Shown here piece by piece: positions 9,263-20,768 of a stretch of DNA of 64,000 bases. A model generated the notes under the pieces. That model worked only from the letters and a program-made list of their open reading frames with translations. It had not been told where the DNA came from and ran no database searches. The position numbers were made by a program, and so were the translations under genes. Numbering within the stretch: the first letter of the stretch is position 1; every line of letters begins with the position of its first letter. Source of the stretch: Pyrocephalus nanus (lineage: Eukaryota; Chordata; Aves; Passeriformes; Tyrannidae); NCBI GenBank assembly GCA_038380795.1, contig CM076279.1:1193001-1257000 (forward strand), written 5' to 3'.

Positions 9263-12200
9263 CCCGCCCCGGGGCATGGAGGGGGCTGGGGGCTGGAGCG
9301 CAGCCCGGGCTGGGGGGTTGGAGCAGGGGGGAGCCCACCTGGTCATCATTGTGATGAGTCTGGGTGTGTGGAGGGGGGAGGTGTCTCTGTCAGCAGAGTG
9401 ATGAGTCTGGGGGGAGTCTCAGCCCGTCTCTGCTGAGCGCTGCCCACGAGGAGAGATTCTCAAGGGACAAGGGGCAATGGGAGAGGCTGTGTCACCCACA
9501 CGGGGCCCTGCACCGGCCTCCGGTGGGTCAGGGGTGGGAGCCGGGAGCAGGGCTCCGCAGGCGGCCCCGCTGTGTGAGGATACACAGGCCTGGAGGGGCC
9601 TCCCGGAGGAATGTCAGCTGACGGATAAAGCCGGAGCCCTTGGCAGGACAGAGGGACCCAAAAAACCCAGAAAAGCCCCGGAAAAGCCCTTCCTGCAGAG
9701 GGCTTGGGGCCAGGGCAGCCCCAGCCTGGGGTCACTGACAGGGCTCGCTGGTCCCTGTCCTGATGGGGGTGGTTGTGGCCCTGAAGCTGGGCTGGGGCAC
9801 CCCACAGTCCCCCCATCCATCCCTGGAGCTGGGACAGGGCACCCCACAGGCCCCGGGGATGGGGAGAAGACCCAGGAGATTTGGGAACCCCTGGGAGAGG
9901 TTCCCAGGCATGTCCTGCTATTTCAGGAGGGTGAAGCACAAGGGTGAAGGATGCAGAGGAAAGTTCAAAGTGCCTCCCGCAGGTCCTGCCCCGATCCAGG
10001 CCGGGGTGGAAACAATCCGGGGAGAAAGAGCGGCTGAACAGGAGCCAGCACAAGGACTGGCACCCACCAGAGCGGGCAGCATTTGTGGCACAGAAACTGG
10101 CACCCACTGGAGCTGGCAGCACCCACAGCACGAGGACTGGCACCCACCGGAGCCAGGGGGGATGGGATGGTGTGTCCAGGCTCAGTGCCACGCCCGCTGA
10201 CACCCTCTTGCCCTTCTTCCTAAGGAGCCTCTGGCACTGGGATGGTGTTTGGGGTTGGATCACCCCTTCCTGCCCTCAGAGCAGAGCAGCGCAGGCAAGG
10301 GGCTCCCTGTGCCTCTGTGCCCCCAGAGATTTGGAATGCAGACCCCAGGAGTGGATAGGGCCCGGTCCCCGGGCAAGGCTGAGCCTTGGATAAGCGGTGC
10401 CGGGAGCAGAGCCCGGCTGTCCTGCCGCCCCCACACCGGCAGCCCGGCCTCTCCACTGGCTGCTTCCTTCCGCAGGAGGGTTTCCCGGCTGCTGATTCAG
10501 CACGAGACCCCCCGTGACCCCCAGTGGGGCCACTGGCAGGCGTCTGTCCCGCTGGGGCTGCCCTGGGGCTGCCTTTGTGTCCCCCCCTCCATGAAGGGTG
10601 ATTTCCTCATCCCCTTCCCATGGGAACCCTCACATTCTCCCATGGTGGATCATTTCCTCCCCCCTTCCCATGGGAACCCTCAACTTTCCCCCAGAAGCAC
10701 CATGATTTCCTCTCCCCTTTCCCATGGGGACCCTTCCCAGGCTTCCAGTCCCCATTGTTTGCTCCTGGGGTTTTTGTAGGTCCTACAGAAACGCCACACC
10801 AGGCTGTGGGGTCAGTGTGGAGTGATGTCACCGAGTGCTGGGATTTGCTGCCCTGTGTCCCCTCCCAGGGCTGTGGGTCCCTGGCACTGACCTTCCAGCA
10901 TGGGCAGAGCCTGATCCCAGTTTTCTGGTGCCCTGGGTGGGCTGGGCACCACAATCCCAGTGGTGGGACTGGGCAGAACTGGTCCTTCCAGCACAGAGGC
11001 CACAGCGAGGGGCTGGGATGCCACTCAGCACCGGGATCTGGACCCTGACCAGGCTCTATCCAAAAACATCGACACGCCGGGTGCATTTTTTCCAGGCTTA
11101 CCTTTCCTCGGGAGCTGCAGGGACGGGCAGCTGGCACGGCTGGCACGGTGGCACGGCTGGCTGAGCCCCGTCTCCACGATGGCTCCCCTCCAGGAAGGAA
11201 CCTGGAGCGGGGGGTCCGGGGGTCCCTGTCACCCTCCTAGCGCCTCCCGCAGCTCCGGCCAGTGCTCGGAGCCGCTTCCACCGGAGCCCCTGACGCCGTC
11301 AGCACATTTCCACCTCCTTTGCCAAGTAAATAAACACGCACCGGTTGGCACAGGGGGGCTGGTGGAAATCGGGGGCGCCGGTGGCAATCCTGGAGCTCCC
11401 GCCGCGGGTTCCCGTGCCAGCCGAGCCCCCCGGCCCGCGGCCCCTCAGCCCCTGCCCGCCGGGTTAATAACTAATCCCTTCCCGGTCCTGCTCTCCTCAC
11501 GTGCCAGAATTAATGGAGCGAGAACCTCCCAGGTACCCCCCGCGCCACCGGCTCGGGCTTTAACCCTGTGCCCCGGCTCGGCCCCGGCCTGGGATGCGGT
11601 GACATCCCTGCAGGGGTCTGTCCATGCCGGGAATGATCCGGGTGCGGGCGCAGGGTGGGGGCGTGCGTGGGTCAGCCCCACATCCCCGGGGGAAATGCTG
11701 CGCTCCATCCCACCCCTGTGTGGGCACAGCCGGGGCTCAGCGGGGTGGGCAGGGGGGATCAGTAGGGTTTGGGGGTGCCTCTGGGCCCTGCCAAGGCCAA
11801 CTGAGCCCCTGACCCCCCCCTTCCCCTGATTACCCCCCAGGATCTGTCCTGCCTGGTCTCAGGAATCCGAGCGGAAAGGCTGGACTGTTTGGGGGGATTA
11901 CACTAAGGACCTTACGGGGAATTAGGGTGGGGACAGGGCTGGTTTGGGGGGCTGGGGGTGCCAGCTCCTGTCCCCCAGGCAGTCCCAGCTCCTCAGTGTC
12001 CCATCCCTGCCCTCTGGTGGCAGCTGGGCCCAGAGTCACACCACCTTGGCACTGCTGGACTGCCAGGGCGCCACCGGGTGCACCCGATGCAGGGGGGCAT
12101 CGTGAGCCAGGAGTTGGGGTCTTACCATGTGTCCAGGCCCCACAGCTGGGGTCACTGGACCTTGTGGGTGCTCCCTTCAGCACACCCTGGGCAGAAGGGT

Positions 12201-12743
12201 GGGGGCACCAGGGTGGGCAGGGCAGAGGGACCCCGTGCCAGGGGTGCTGGTGCAGGGTCTCCCCGTTCCATCTGCCTGCAGGGAGCCAGACCCAGGCGGA
12301 GTTTTGGTCTCAGCAGGGCAGTTTATGGCAGAAGGACCATCCCGTGGGCTCCCAGCGGGCACCGTGTCCTTGCAGGTCTCACAGGAGCTCAGCTGTGCCC
12401 ACCACCCCTCACCACGGACAGCCATGCCCCTGGGCTGCCCAGGACCCGAGCTGGGGCATGTCCTGGATGAGTTCTTGGGAGTCCCAACGCTGTGTGTCCC
12501 AGGGGGCTGAACAGGGATAGGGCTGAGCTGCCCATCCTGGTGGGGCTCAGGGAGCGGGCAGGGGTCCCTGGGGTGCTGCCCCCAGGCAGGGCACCCCAAT
12601 GATCCCAACTGAGGGGCTGGGCACAGTCACCTCCTCCTGCCACCACCAGCACTACCCCTGGCTCCGTGGAGGCCTCCCCAGGTCCTGGTGTCGTGCGTGG
12701 GGCTGGATGGGCACCGGGACCCCCAGCCGGGCACTGCCCTGGC
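9263..12743. other. Intergenic interval, GPRC5C to GPR142
   Basis: No gene recognised. Contents: loose repeats of 'aggactggcacccacc' (10,050-10,165), a three-unit ~50-bp repeat (10,598-10,740), and an AT-richer patch at 11,310-11,520 with AAATAAACA and TTAAT motifs that could be regulatory. No GPR142 AATAAA signal was found downstream of its stop. CATAAA (minus) at about 12,323-12,328 is a weak candidate. Confidence 0.5.
10598..10740 (+). repeat. ~50-bp tandem repeat, ~3 copies
   Basis: Three successive units each contain 'atttcctc' followed by 'ccttcccatggg' and 'accct'. They begin near 10,598, 10,648 and 10,702. Non-coding minisatellite. Confidence 0.7.
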
Positions 12744-14183
12744 TCAGAGCGCGGTGCTGGCCAGCAGCTCCAGCGGTTTGAGGGCCGGGGGTGGGAAGTG
12801 GCCGCTGCCCCGGCGGGGGGGGCCGTGCCGGGGGTGCCCTCGCAGCACCTCGCCCACCGTGCGGCGGAAGGTCTGGCTGACGAAGCAGTAGAGGAAGAAG
12901 TTGAGGGAGGTGTTGAGCATGGCCACCATGTTGGCGACGTCCAGGGCCAGGTGCACGCGCCAGTCCCTCCTCACCGAGGCCACGTACAGGTGGCACATCA
13001 TGACGACGGTGCGGGGGGCCCAGAGCACCACGAAGACGGTGGTGACGGCCAGGAGCAGCGCCGTGGTCTTGCCGCCCCCCGCGCGGCGCCGCCGCTTCAG
13101 CTTGAGGATGATGACGGAGTTGGTGGCCAGGAAGATGCTGCAGGGCAGAAAGTAGACGGTGACGCAGTGCAGCCACTTGAGCGCCGTGTCCAGCGCCGTG
13201 GGCGGGTCGGCGTCGCGCCACACGTCCAGCCACCAGTAGAAGGGGATGCCGGTGGCCAGCGCGGCGGCGAACACGGCCGCGATGATCCTGCGCGTGCGCT
13301 GCGGGTACGACACGGCGCGGTAGCGCAGAGGGTGGCACAGGGCCACGTAGCGGTCCACGGTGAGCAGCACGGTGACCCAGGTGGAGGCGTGGTTGGCCGT
13401 GAACTCCAGCACGTTGACGGTGTGGATGAAGGCGCTGGGCACCGCCCGGGCCAGGATGGCCGTCTGCAGGATGAAGCCCACGAAGATGATGAAGACCTGG
13501 GTGAGGATGTCGGAGGTGGTCAGGGCCAGCAGGTACCAGTAAGATGACTTCTTGGTCCTGGTGGCCAGGCGGGACAGGGCCACGGCGGTCAGGATGTTCA
13601 CTGGAGGGAGGGGAGCGATCGGTTGGTGGTGAGACCCCCCCCTGCAGCACTTGGGACCCCAGGGGTGCCCAGGCTCCAGCTGGGGGGAGCTATAAATATC
13701 CTGGTGCTGTGGGGATTTGCTGAGCTGATTAATCTCTTCTGTGTGTCAGCCCAAGCAACACAAATACCATCTGTCCCCGTGGTGGTGGCACCTGCCCTGG
13801 TGCTGGGCAGCACAGCCGGGCACTGGGGCCGGATCTGAGGCCAGGGCGGGGGGGGCAGGTTTGGTTTCCCCACCCGAGGACTCTCCTCCCCATCCCCAAA
13901 CTCCCTGGGCTGATGGAAGGCTGGGACAGAAGCTGAAGCTCTGCCAGCAGCTGATGGCACAGAGCTCAGCACCTCTCAGAGGGGCTCAGACCCAGTGGGT
14001 GCTGTCCCTGTACCCCCCTGCCCCCCCAACCCCCTCACCTGGCAGCCCCAGCCCCAGCAGGACACTGTAGTACACGATGGGGACAATGCCAACCAGGCAG
14101 GGTGACCGCTCCAGCTCTGCCTCCGGCCGTGCTGCCACACCAGCCCACGACACCGCCGTGCTGTTGGGCACTGGGACCGTCAT
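12744..14183 (-). CDS. GPR142: GPR142, class A G protein-coupled receptor
   Basis: Minus-strand coding exons: 14183-14039 and 13600-12744 (1002 nt, 333 residues), joined in phase 1. TM1 begins in exon 1 ([17 protein letters not shown]) and continues [20 protein letters not shown] in exon 2, the exact family junction. Other markers are [11 protein letters not shown] (DRY at the end of TM3), [22 protein letters not shown] and [13 protein letters not shown] with NFFLYCFVS in TM7. N-terminal PNST is a potential N-glycosylation site. In mammals the receptor is islet-enriched, Gq-coupled and activated by aromatic amino acids such as tryptophan. The start at 14183 is uncertain: a TCTCCCCTCACAG acceptor ends at 14202, so an upstream exon exists, and the frame also stays open to an ATG at 14915. 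Human GPR142 (about 462 residues) has a long, poorly conserved N-terminus. Confidence 0.9.
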
Positions 14184-14754
14184 CTTCTGCCAGGGACCGG
14201 CTGTGAGGGGAGACGGGAGCGTCAGGGGGATGAGGATCCTGGTGGTACCCGGGCTGGAGGTCAGCCATGACATGGCACTGGGGGCTGGGGGACAGGGACC
14301 ATCACCCCAGTGTCCCCAGTGGGCTGGGTCCTTGTCCTGCAGCATCCATGGACAGTGGGCAGCTCCAAAATGTGCCATCACAGGCAGACTTGGGGCTGCT
14401 GCTCCCATGGGAGCCAAAGAACCCCAAGCCCCCTGTGCCATGTCCTGGAGGAGCCCCCAGCGCCAGAGCTGCTCCTTCTTTATCCCCCAGCCCCCTTTTT
14501 TGTAGAACAGCAGGTTAAAACACCATGTTCTTGGGCATCTGCCAGGGGAGGGAGGCTCTGGCCCCCAGCCCGGGCTGAGCGCACCCGCGGGTCCCAACGG
14601 TGACAGGGAGGACCCAGAAGTGCCAAAGGGGGGGGGTCCCAGCGCTGCCAGAAGGGGAGTGGCCATCTCCAGGCTGCCAGCGTGGTCCTTTGCCAGCTCC
14701 TTAGGCTGAGGAAGCGGAGCCAGCTCCACGAGGCATCTGGCAGCGGCCCTGCCC

Positions 14755-14875
14755 ATGGCCCTGCCCGCACCCTTATCTGTATCCGCATCCCTATCCGTGT
14801 GTGTATCCGTATCCCTATCTCTGCCCGGTCCCTGCCCGCATCCCCTGCCCGGTCCCTGCCCGCATCCCCTGCCCA
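14755..14875 (+). repeat. Short tandem repeats upstream of GPR142
   Basis: tatccgtatcccta-type units (about 14,775-14,820) are followed by two copies of a 24-bp 'cggtccctgcccgcatcccctgcc'-like unit. Simple-sequence DNA just inside the putative GPR142 5' region. Confidence 0.7.
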
Positions 14876-14914
14876 CGCCCCGTGCCCGGACCGTGCCCGC
14901 GCTGCCCTCGCCCA

Positions 14915-15060
14915 TTCATAACCCGGGCGGCTCCGCCCCCTCCCGAGCCCTGCGCTCCTATTGGATAAAGGGAATGAAGGTTCACCCAATCAGAGAGGGG
15001 TTCTCCGCGGATGGTGGGACCAGGGCTGAGCGCTGCCTTCTGATTGGTCAGAATCCCCCC
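14915..15060 (-). promoter_or_regulatory. GPR142: CCAAT-rich promoter, probably GPR142
   Basis: Three CCAAT boxes lie within 100 bp: ctattgg near 14,958, cccaatcag near 14,986 and gattgg near 15,043. GC-rich sequence and an ATG at 14,915 on the minus strand adjoin them. The nearest minus-strand gene downstream is GPR142. BTBD17 on the plus strand has its own promoter 2.7 kb away, so assignment to GPR142 is an inference. Confidence 0.4.
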
Positions 15061-17700
15061 AAAATTATCATCTCCCGGGGGACCGCGGGATCGGGGGTGT
15101 GGGGGAAGTCCTGAACTCAGGGGTGTGTGGGGTGCGGGGGGTCCTGGGATCGGGAGGTGCTGGGGGGGCCAGGGTTCGGAGGCCAGAGGGTGCAGAAGGG
15201 GGTCTGAGCTGGGGCGGGGGGTGCTGGGCACTGCTCTGCTCCCGGTCCCACGCACACCCCAGATTGCTCAAGTCCCAGTCACCGCAGACCCACGACGCTC
15301 GGGGGTCGAGGGGAGGCGGTCACGTCTCTCTCCAGGACCCCCACTGATGGATCCGCTCCCCCAGTAGTGCCCCAGTTGTCTGTGGGATCCTAGGGGCTCC
15401 ACCCCTCCGGCCCTGCGACCCCCGGCCCGGATGGAAGCTCCTATCCTGAGCAGAGTCCTGGAGGGATGAAGTGGGGGATGGAGGAGCACGAGGGTGCCAA
15501 TTAACTTCAAATTAGCTCCGGCTTATCAGCAGGAGCGACTCCCATCCCTCCACGGTCCCCCGGGGAACTGGGGCATCGATCGGCTTCAGCCGCTGTGGGA
15601 GCGCCTTTAACCCTTTCCCAGCTCGGATCCCCTTTATGCTGCTGGAGGGGCGGGGCTGCTCTGGGCCCTCCTTTTCCCCCCTGCCCGGGGTCCCACGCCC
15701 CAAACCCTGCCGACAGGGGCTCTCACCTCGGTGGCCCCGGTGCCACCCGCTGGGCGTGTGGTGCCACCTTTCCTGGGCCTGGAGAGTCACTGGTGCCCGT
15801 GACCCACTCAGTGGCCGTGTCCCTGTCAGTGTCCACGTCTCCGTCGGTGTTCGTGTCCTTGTCAGTGTCCCTGTCGGTGTCCGCGTTCCCACTGGTGGTC
15901 CCTGCGGGTGGCTGTTTCCCAGTTGTCGTCTGTGTCCCCACCGGTGGCTGTTTCCTCTCTGGAGCTCGTGTCCCTGTCAGTGCCCGTGTCCCTGTCGGTG
16001 CCCGTGTCCCTGTCGGTGCCCGTGTCCCTGTCAGTGCCTGTGTTCCCTCCAGCACACACAGCATGTCACATCCTCCCAGGGTGCGGGACACAGGGCGGAG
16101 GGAGAGCGGCGTGGGCAGAGCCACGGGCAGAGCCACGGGCTGGGCTGGCGGGGCACGGGGACGTCACTGGGCCCAGCAGCTCCCGCGGGGGCCAGGGAAG
16201 GGGTCACCTGGGAAGCTCTGAGTGATCGTGACCCAGCTCATCCCCACCCCGGAGCAATAGGGGTGGTGGTCTGGGGGAAAGCAGGCTCAGGGGCAGCGGC
16301 CACCTCTGGGGACAGTGTGTGTGCACATGTGAGTGGCACACGCCTGTGAATCCGTGTGTGCTGCCCGTGTGTCCCTGCTGGGCTCTGCCCTGGCTGTTCC
16401 TGAGTGCCCACTGCCTGAGGAGACTCCCACCCCCTTGGTGCCCCCCAGCCTGCGGGGTGGTGCCCTGGCAGTGCTGCCTGGCACAGGTCGCTATGGTGAG
16501 CCAGCCCTGCGCCGCCTCAGCCACAATCTCCGGGCCGGCACAGCTGCTGCCCCCCCTCACTGGGGGCTGGGGGATGTCACCCCATCCCCTGGTGCCCCCC
16601 AACAGCAGCCCCACAGTCCCCTGTGCCCCTCCATTCCTTGTGGGGGACAGGGGGTCCCTGGGTGCCGCCCAGGCTGGCACGGTGCCGGCAGCTTGCTGGG
16701 CACACGCTGCCACAAGCTGTTGTTTGTCAGGCAGGGGTGAAATGAGGCGTCAGAGGACACGGTGAGCCATGAACCGACTGTGCCACAGCGGGGCCTCCAC
16801 CCCTCTCCCCACCGCAGTGAAGGGACACCCTCTGTGCTGGGCACTCTGCTTCTGGGGGTCCCCAGTCCCACACGGGCACAGGGCTGGAGCCCCAGCCCCA
16901 TGGCCTGTACAGCATCATTGGCCTGCCAGTCCCTGTGAGGGGACAGGGAGCCCTGGGAGCACAGCAGGGGTGGTTTGCCCCCAGCACCTCACCCTGTGTG
17001 TCAAGGCCAGATGCTGCTCCCGCCCCCTCGGCAGCTGCGGCAACATCTGCCCACACTCATCATCTCCCACATTCCCACCTAAGCCCCTGTCCCAGCTCAG
17101 CTGTGCAGTGAGAGGGGGCTCCTCCAGGAGCTGCCCCTCGGGGTGACCGTGTGAGCTGGGCTGCCCACGCCTGTGGGGTCTGTCCCCCTGGCTGTGTCCC
17201 ACCTGGGGGTCCCAGTCCTGGCTCCACACTGCCTGGTGCCACCAGGGCCACAAGCCAGAGTGGGGTACTCACCCAGCACCACTCCCAGCCTGTGCCGGTG
17301 CTGCACCAGCCCCAGCACGTGGCACTGGGGCTTTGGGGGGCAAACGCCACCCCAGCCCCGCGGGGAAGAGGCTTTGGGGTGGGCGAGGGGCCATCGGAGG
17401 CTTCCCAGGGTGCACGGGCGGCCTCTTGGCTGCAAAGACTGGGAAAAGGGCAGGCGGTTCCTGCCGGCAGCCCGGATGCCATGGTGATGGGCTGCTGCCG
17501 GCATGAATACCCATGAGCCGGGGGAGCGGGAGGCCACCGAGCTGTGCCCTGAATGCAAAGACCCCGCTGCCGGCACAAAGGGCCGCGGGCCGCGCGCGGG
17601 GCTCCGGCGGCAGGAGCAGGTGGCACATGGTGACATCTCCGTGCCGAGCCACAGCCCGTCGGGGCGCCCCGTCACAGCACCCCGGGGTGCGGGGCCGGGG
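15061..17700. other. Intergenic interval, GPR142 to BTBD17
   Basis: GC-rich DNA with no recognisable gene. Besides the 18-bp array at 15,820-16,045, a small AT-rich patch with GCTTATCAG (GATA-type) and TTAACTTCAAATTAG lies near 15,500-15,535. It could be regulatory, but nothing confirms this. Confidence 0.5.
15820..16045 (+). repeat. 18-bp-type tandem repeat (cccgtgtccctgtcggtg)
   Basis: About ten degenerate copies of a gtgtccctgtcggtg-containing unit; the cleanest run is 15,966-16,040. Translated frames give only low-complexity peptides, so this is a minisatellite and not a gene. Confidence 0.85.
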
Positions 17701-17727
17701 GTCGGGGTGGGGTGGAGGGAGGCTGGA

Positions 17728-17825
17728 AGCGGTTCCCTTGGCAACGGCCGGTCCCAGTTTCCACCAATCGATGTGTCGGCGCGGGCTGGGAGGGCTGGGA
17801 GGGCGCGTGTCCTACATAAGGACCG
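17728..17825 (+). promoter_or_regulatory. BTBD17: BTBD17 promoter with X-box-like site
   Basis: GTTCCCTTGGCAAC at 17732-17745 matches the RFX X-box pattern GTNRCC-N2-RGYAAC with one mismatch. An ACATAAGG TATA-like element lies near 17,812-17,819, about 55 bp before the start codon. The surrounding DNA is CpG-rich. Whether RFX factors bind is unknown. Confidence 0.5.
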
Positions 17826-17874
17826 GGCGGGCAGCGTGTGCCCCGCCAGAGCCGGCAGATGCGCCTGCGACGCC

Positions 17875-20768
17875 ATGGCCAGGCTGACGGGCGCCCGGCC
17901 CGTGGCCGCCCGGCGCTGGGGCTGCGCCGCCGCCTTCCTCCTCCTCCTCCTCACCGTGCAAGCCGGTAAGGGCGACCGTGGTGCGGGGAGGGCACCGGAG
18001 CAGGAATTCCTGTTGCCCTCGGTGGGTGCCGGGGCGCGGCTCGGCCAGGGATGGTGCCCACGGGCTCTCCGGCAGCCGTCGGGGTGCCTGGGAGGGATGG
18101 AAGTGGCTCCTGGACGTGCTGTGCCTCGTGGCCGTGCCCCTCGGAGCCGGGCTGTGCTCAGGGAAGGGCTGGGAGCCGCGGGCAGCGATGCCAAGATGTG
18201 GGGTGCAGGGTCCTGCTCCCCTTCCCCAGCCCTGCTCAGCCGGGCTTAAGCCGGCACTGGGAAGGGTAATCCTCTGGCAAGATGGGATTTGAGAGGCAAG
18301 ATGGATTTGAGACAGCTGGGGCCGAATTCCTCCTGGGGGAAGGATGTTCTGAGGAGCGGGTGGGAGTTGTGCCAGGAGGAAGAAGAGGAGAGGGAGGCAG
18401 GTTCTCTGTGCCCACAGGAGAGCCCCATCCCACATTCCCAGGTCCCTCTCCAGTCCCTGTTGGGATCCCAGCACAGACCTACAGTGACCCCAGGGCAGTT
18501 TGGACCACAGGACCCCCGCCCCTGGGAGTGGGGCAGAGCGTGCCTGGCTCCTCACACCCCTGGGCTCTCCATGCCCCCGAGTATCCGTCAGGGATGTGGG
18601 GGGTTGTGACAATGCCCTGGGCTCACTGTGCCCACAGCAGGGACAGGGCAGACTGGGCTGTGAGCCAGCACCACCGGCACCCGGCCATTTCCCAGCACAT
18701 CCCAGCCTGGGACACGGTGGTCTCGGCCCTTCTGCTGCAGGAAGGCAGTTTTTTGGCTCTCAAGGACACAAACGTCCCCATGTCCCTTTGTCCTCCCACA
18801 ACCCCTTGGCACCAACCAGCCCTTTGGCACCGGGGGAGCAGAGGAGGAGGTAACCCCACGCCATCCCACAGCTGGGTCCCCAGGGCCGCCTGGGGTGCAG
18901 CACTGGGACGATCCCATCTCCCCACAGCCCAAAAAGGCGACCTTAGCGGGGACACCACGGCTGCCACCATCAACCACTCGCTGACGCTGCTGCAGCGGCT
19001 GCAGGAGCTGCTGCAGAACGGCAACGGCAGCGACTCGGTGCTGCGGGTGCGCTCGGCCGCCTCCGACGAGGCCAAGGTGTTCCACACGCACCAGCTGCTG
19101 CTCAGCCTCCAGAGCGAGGTGTTCGAGAGCCTCCTGCGCAACCAGAGCGTCGTCACCCTGCACGAGCCGCCCGAGACCGCCGCGCTCTTCGACAAGTTCA
19201 TCAGGTGCGAGGGGACCCCGTGGGATGGGGATCTCAGGGAGGATGTGGCTCCCCTGTGGGATGGGGGTGCCCAGAGGGATGCTGCCAAGGAAAGGGGGTG
19301 TTCCCTTTTGGGACACAGGGATCCCATGGGATAGGTGTGTTAAAAGGGATGCAGCCCAGGAGGGAGGATCTTCCCTTGGGGACCATGGAGGTCCTGTGGG
19401 ATGGGTGTACCTGGAGGGATGCAGCCAAAGAAGATGGATGCTCCTTGGGAACCATGGGCCGCTGTGGGATGGGGATGTCCAGAGGGATTCATCCAAGAAA
19501 GGGGAATGCTTCCCTGGGCATCCCACAGGATGCAGCCCAGGAGGGGAAACACTGCCCTGGGGACCACGGGGACCCAAGGGGTGGGGGTACCCAGAGAGCA
19601 CAGCCCAGGACAGAGGCTGGGAACGTTCCCCTGGGAATGGCACTGCTGGGGTGGGGATCCCCAGGTCACCACCCACACTGCCCCCAGGTACCTGTACTGC
19701 GGGGGGGTGTCCATCCTGCTGCACCAGGCCATCCCCCTGCACCAGCTGGCCAGCAAGTACCGGGTCTGGGGGCTGCAGCGCGGCGTGGCCGAGTACATGA
19801 GGAGCCACCTGGCCAGCGAGTCGAGCCAGGGCCACGTGGTGGGCTGGTACCACTACGCCGTGAGCGTCGGGGACGCGGCGCTGCAGGAGAGCTGCCTCCA
19901 GTTCCTGGCCTGGAACCTGTCGGCGGTGCTGGGCAGTGCCGAGTGGGGCTCGGTGAGCGTGGAGCTGCTGCTGCTGCTGCTGGAGCGCTCCGACCTGGTG
20001 CTGCACAGCGAGCTGGAGCTCTACACGGCCGTGGAGGGCTGGCTGAGCCGCCGGCAGCCCGAGGCGCCCGTGGCGGAGCGGGTGCTGCGCGCCATCCGCT
20101 ACCCCATGATCGCACCCAGCCAGCTGTTCCGGCTGCAGGCGCAGTCGGCGGTGCTGGCGCGGCACCGCGGCGCGGTGCAGGACCTGCTCTTCCAGGCGTT
20201 CCAGTTCCACGCCGCCTCCCCGCTCCACTTCGCCAAGTACTTCGACGTCAACTGCAGCATGTTCCTGCCCCGCAACTACCTCGCGCCCAGCTGGGGCTCC
20301 CAGTGGGTCATCACCAACCCGGCGCGGGACGACCGCAGCACCAGCTTCCAGACGCAGCTGGGCCCCAGCAGCCATGACGCCGGCAAGAGGGTGACGTGGA
20401 ACGTGCTGTTCTCGCCGCGCTGGCTGCCCGTCAGCCTGCGCCCCGTCTACTCGGACTCGGTGTCGGGCGCCATCCAGCCCGTGCGCATCGAGGACGGGCG
20501 CCCGCGGCTCGTCATCACCCCGGCCATGAGCAGCCCCGACTTCGCCGGCGTCACCTTCCAGAAGACGGTGCTGGTGGGCGTGCGGCAGCAGGGCCGGGTG
20601 CTGGTGAAACACGCCTACAGCTTCCACCAGAGCTCGGACGAGGCGCCCGACTTCCTGGCGCACGCTGACCTGCAGAAACGCACCTCCGAGTACCTCATCG
20701 ACAACTCCCTGCACCTCCACATCATCATCAAACCCGTCTACCACGCCCTCATCAAGGTGAAGAAGTAA
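17875..20768 (+). CDS. BTBD17: BTBD17, BTB/POZ domain-containing protein 17
   Basis: Three coding exons: 17875-17965, 18928-19204 and 19688-20768. They total 1449 nt (482 residues; human about 478), GT-AG and in phase. Exon 1 encodes a signal-peptide-like leader (MARLTGARPVAARRWG then a five-leucine core). Exon 2 carries NHSLTLLQRLQELL and the first part of the BTB domain (SDSVLRVRSAASDEAKVFHTH). Exon 3 completes it (FDKFIRYLYCGG), followed by a BACK-like helical region (GWYHYAV, CLQFLAWNLSAV, AIRYPMI) and the conserved C-terminal block (ARDDRSTSFQTQLGPSSHDA, KTVLVGVRQQGR, HAYSFHQSS). A secretory leader on a BTB protein is unusual but is also present in human BTBD17; LGALS3BP is a comparable secreted BTB/BACK protein. 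The molecular function is unknown. Confidence 0.96.
19215..19590 (+). repeat. Minisatellite in BTBD17 intron 2
   Basis: Imperfect units of about 60-70 bp, each carrying 'tgtgggatgggg' and 'agagggatgcagcc', fill most of the 483-bp intron. Anchors occur near 19,219, 19,255, 19,324, 19,392 and 19,452. The repeat keeps long frames open on both strands but does not code. Confidence 0.8.

Noticed and set aside
9263..12743. CD300-type immunoglobulin receptor genes expected after GPRC5C in mammals
   Set aside because: No Ig-domain Cys-Trp-Cys pattern or exon was found on either strand.
12666..13547. 293-codon plus-strand frame opposite GPR142
   Set aside because: Antisense shadow of the receptor exon, no recognisable family.
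13690..13705. TATAAATA element as a promoter
   Set aside because: It lies inside the GPR142 intron on the opposite strand, with no downstream exon to support a transcript.
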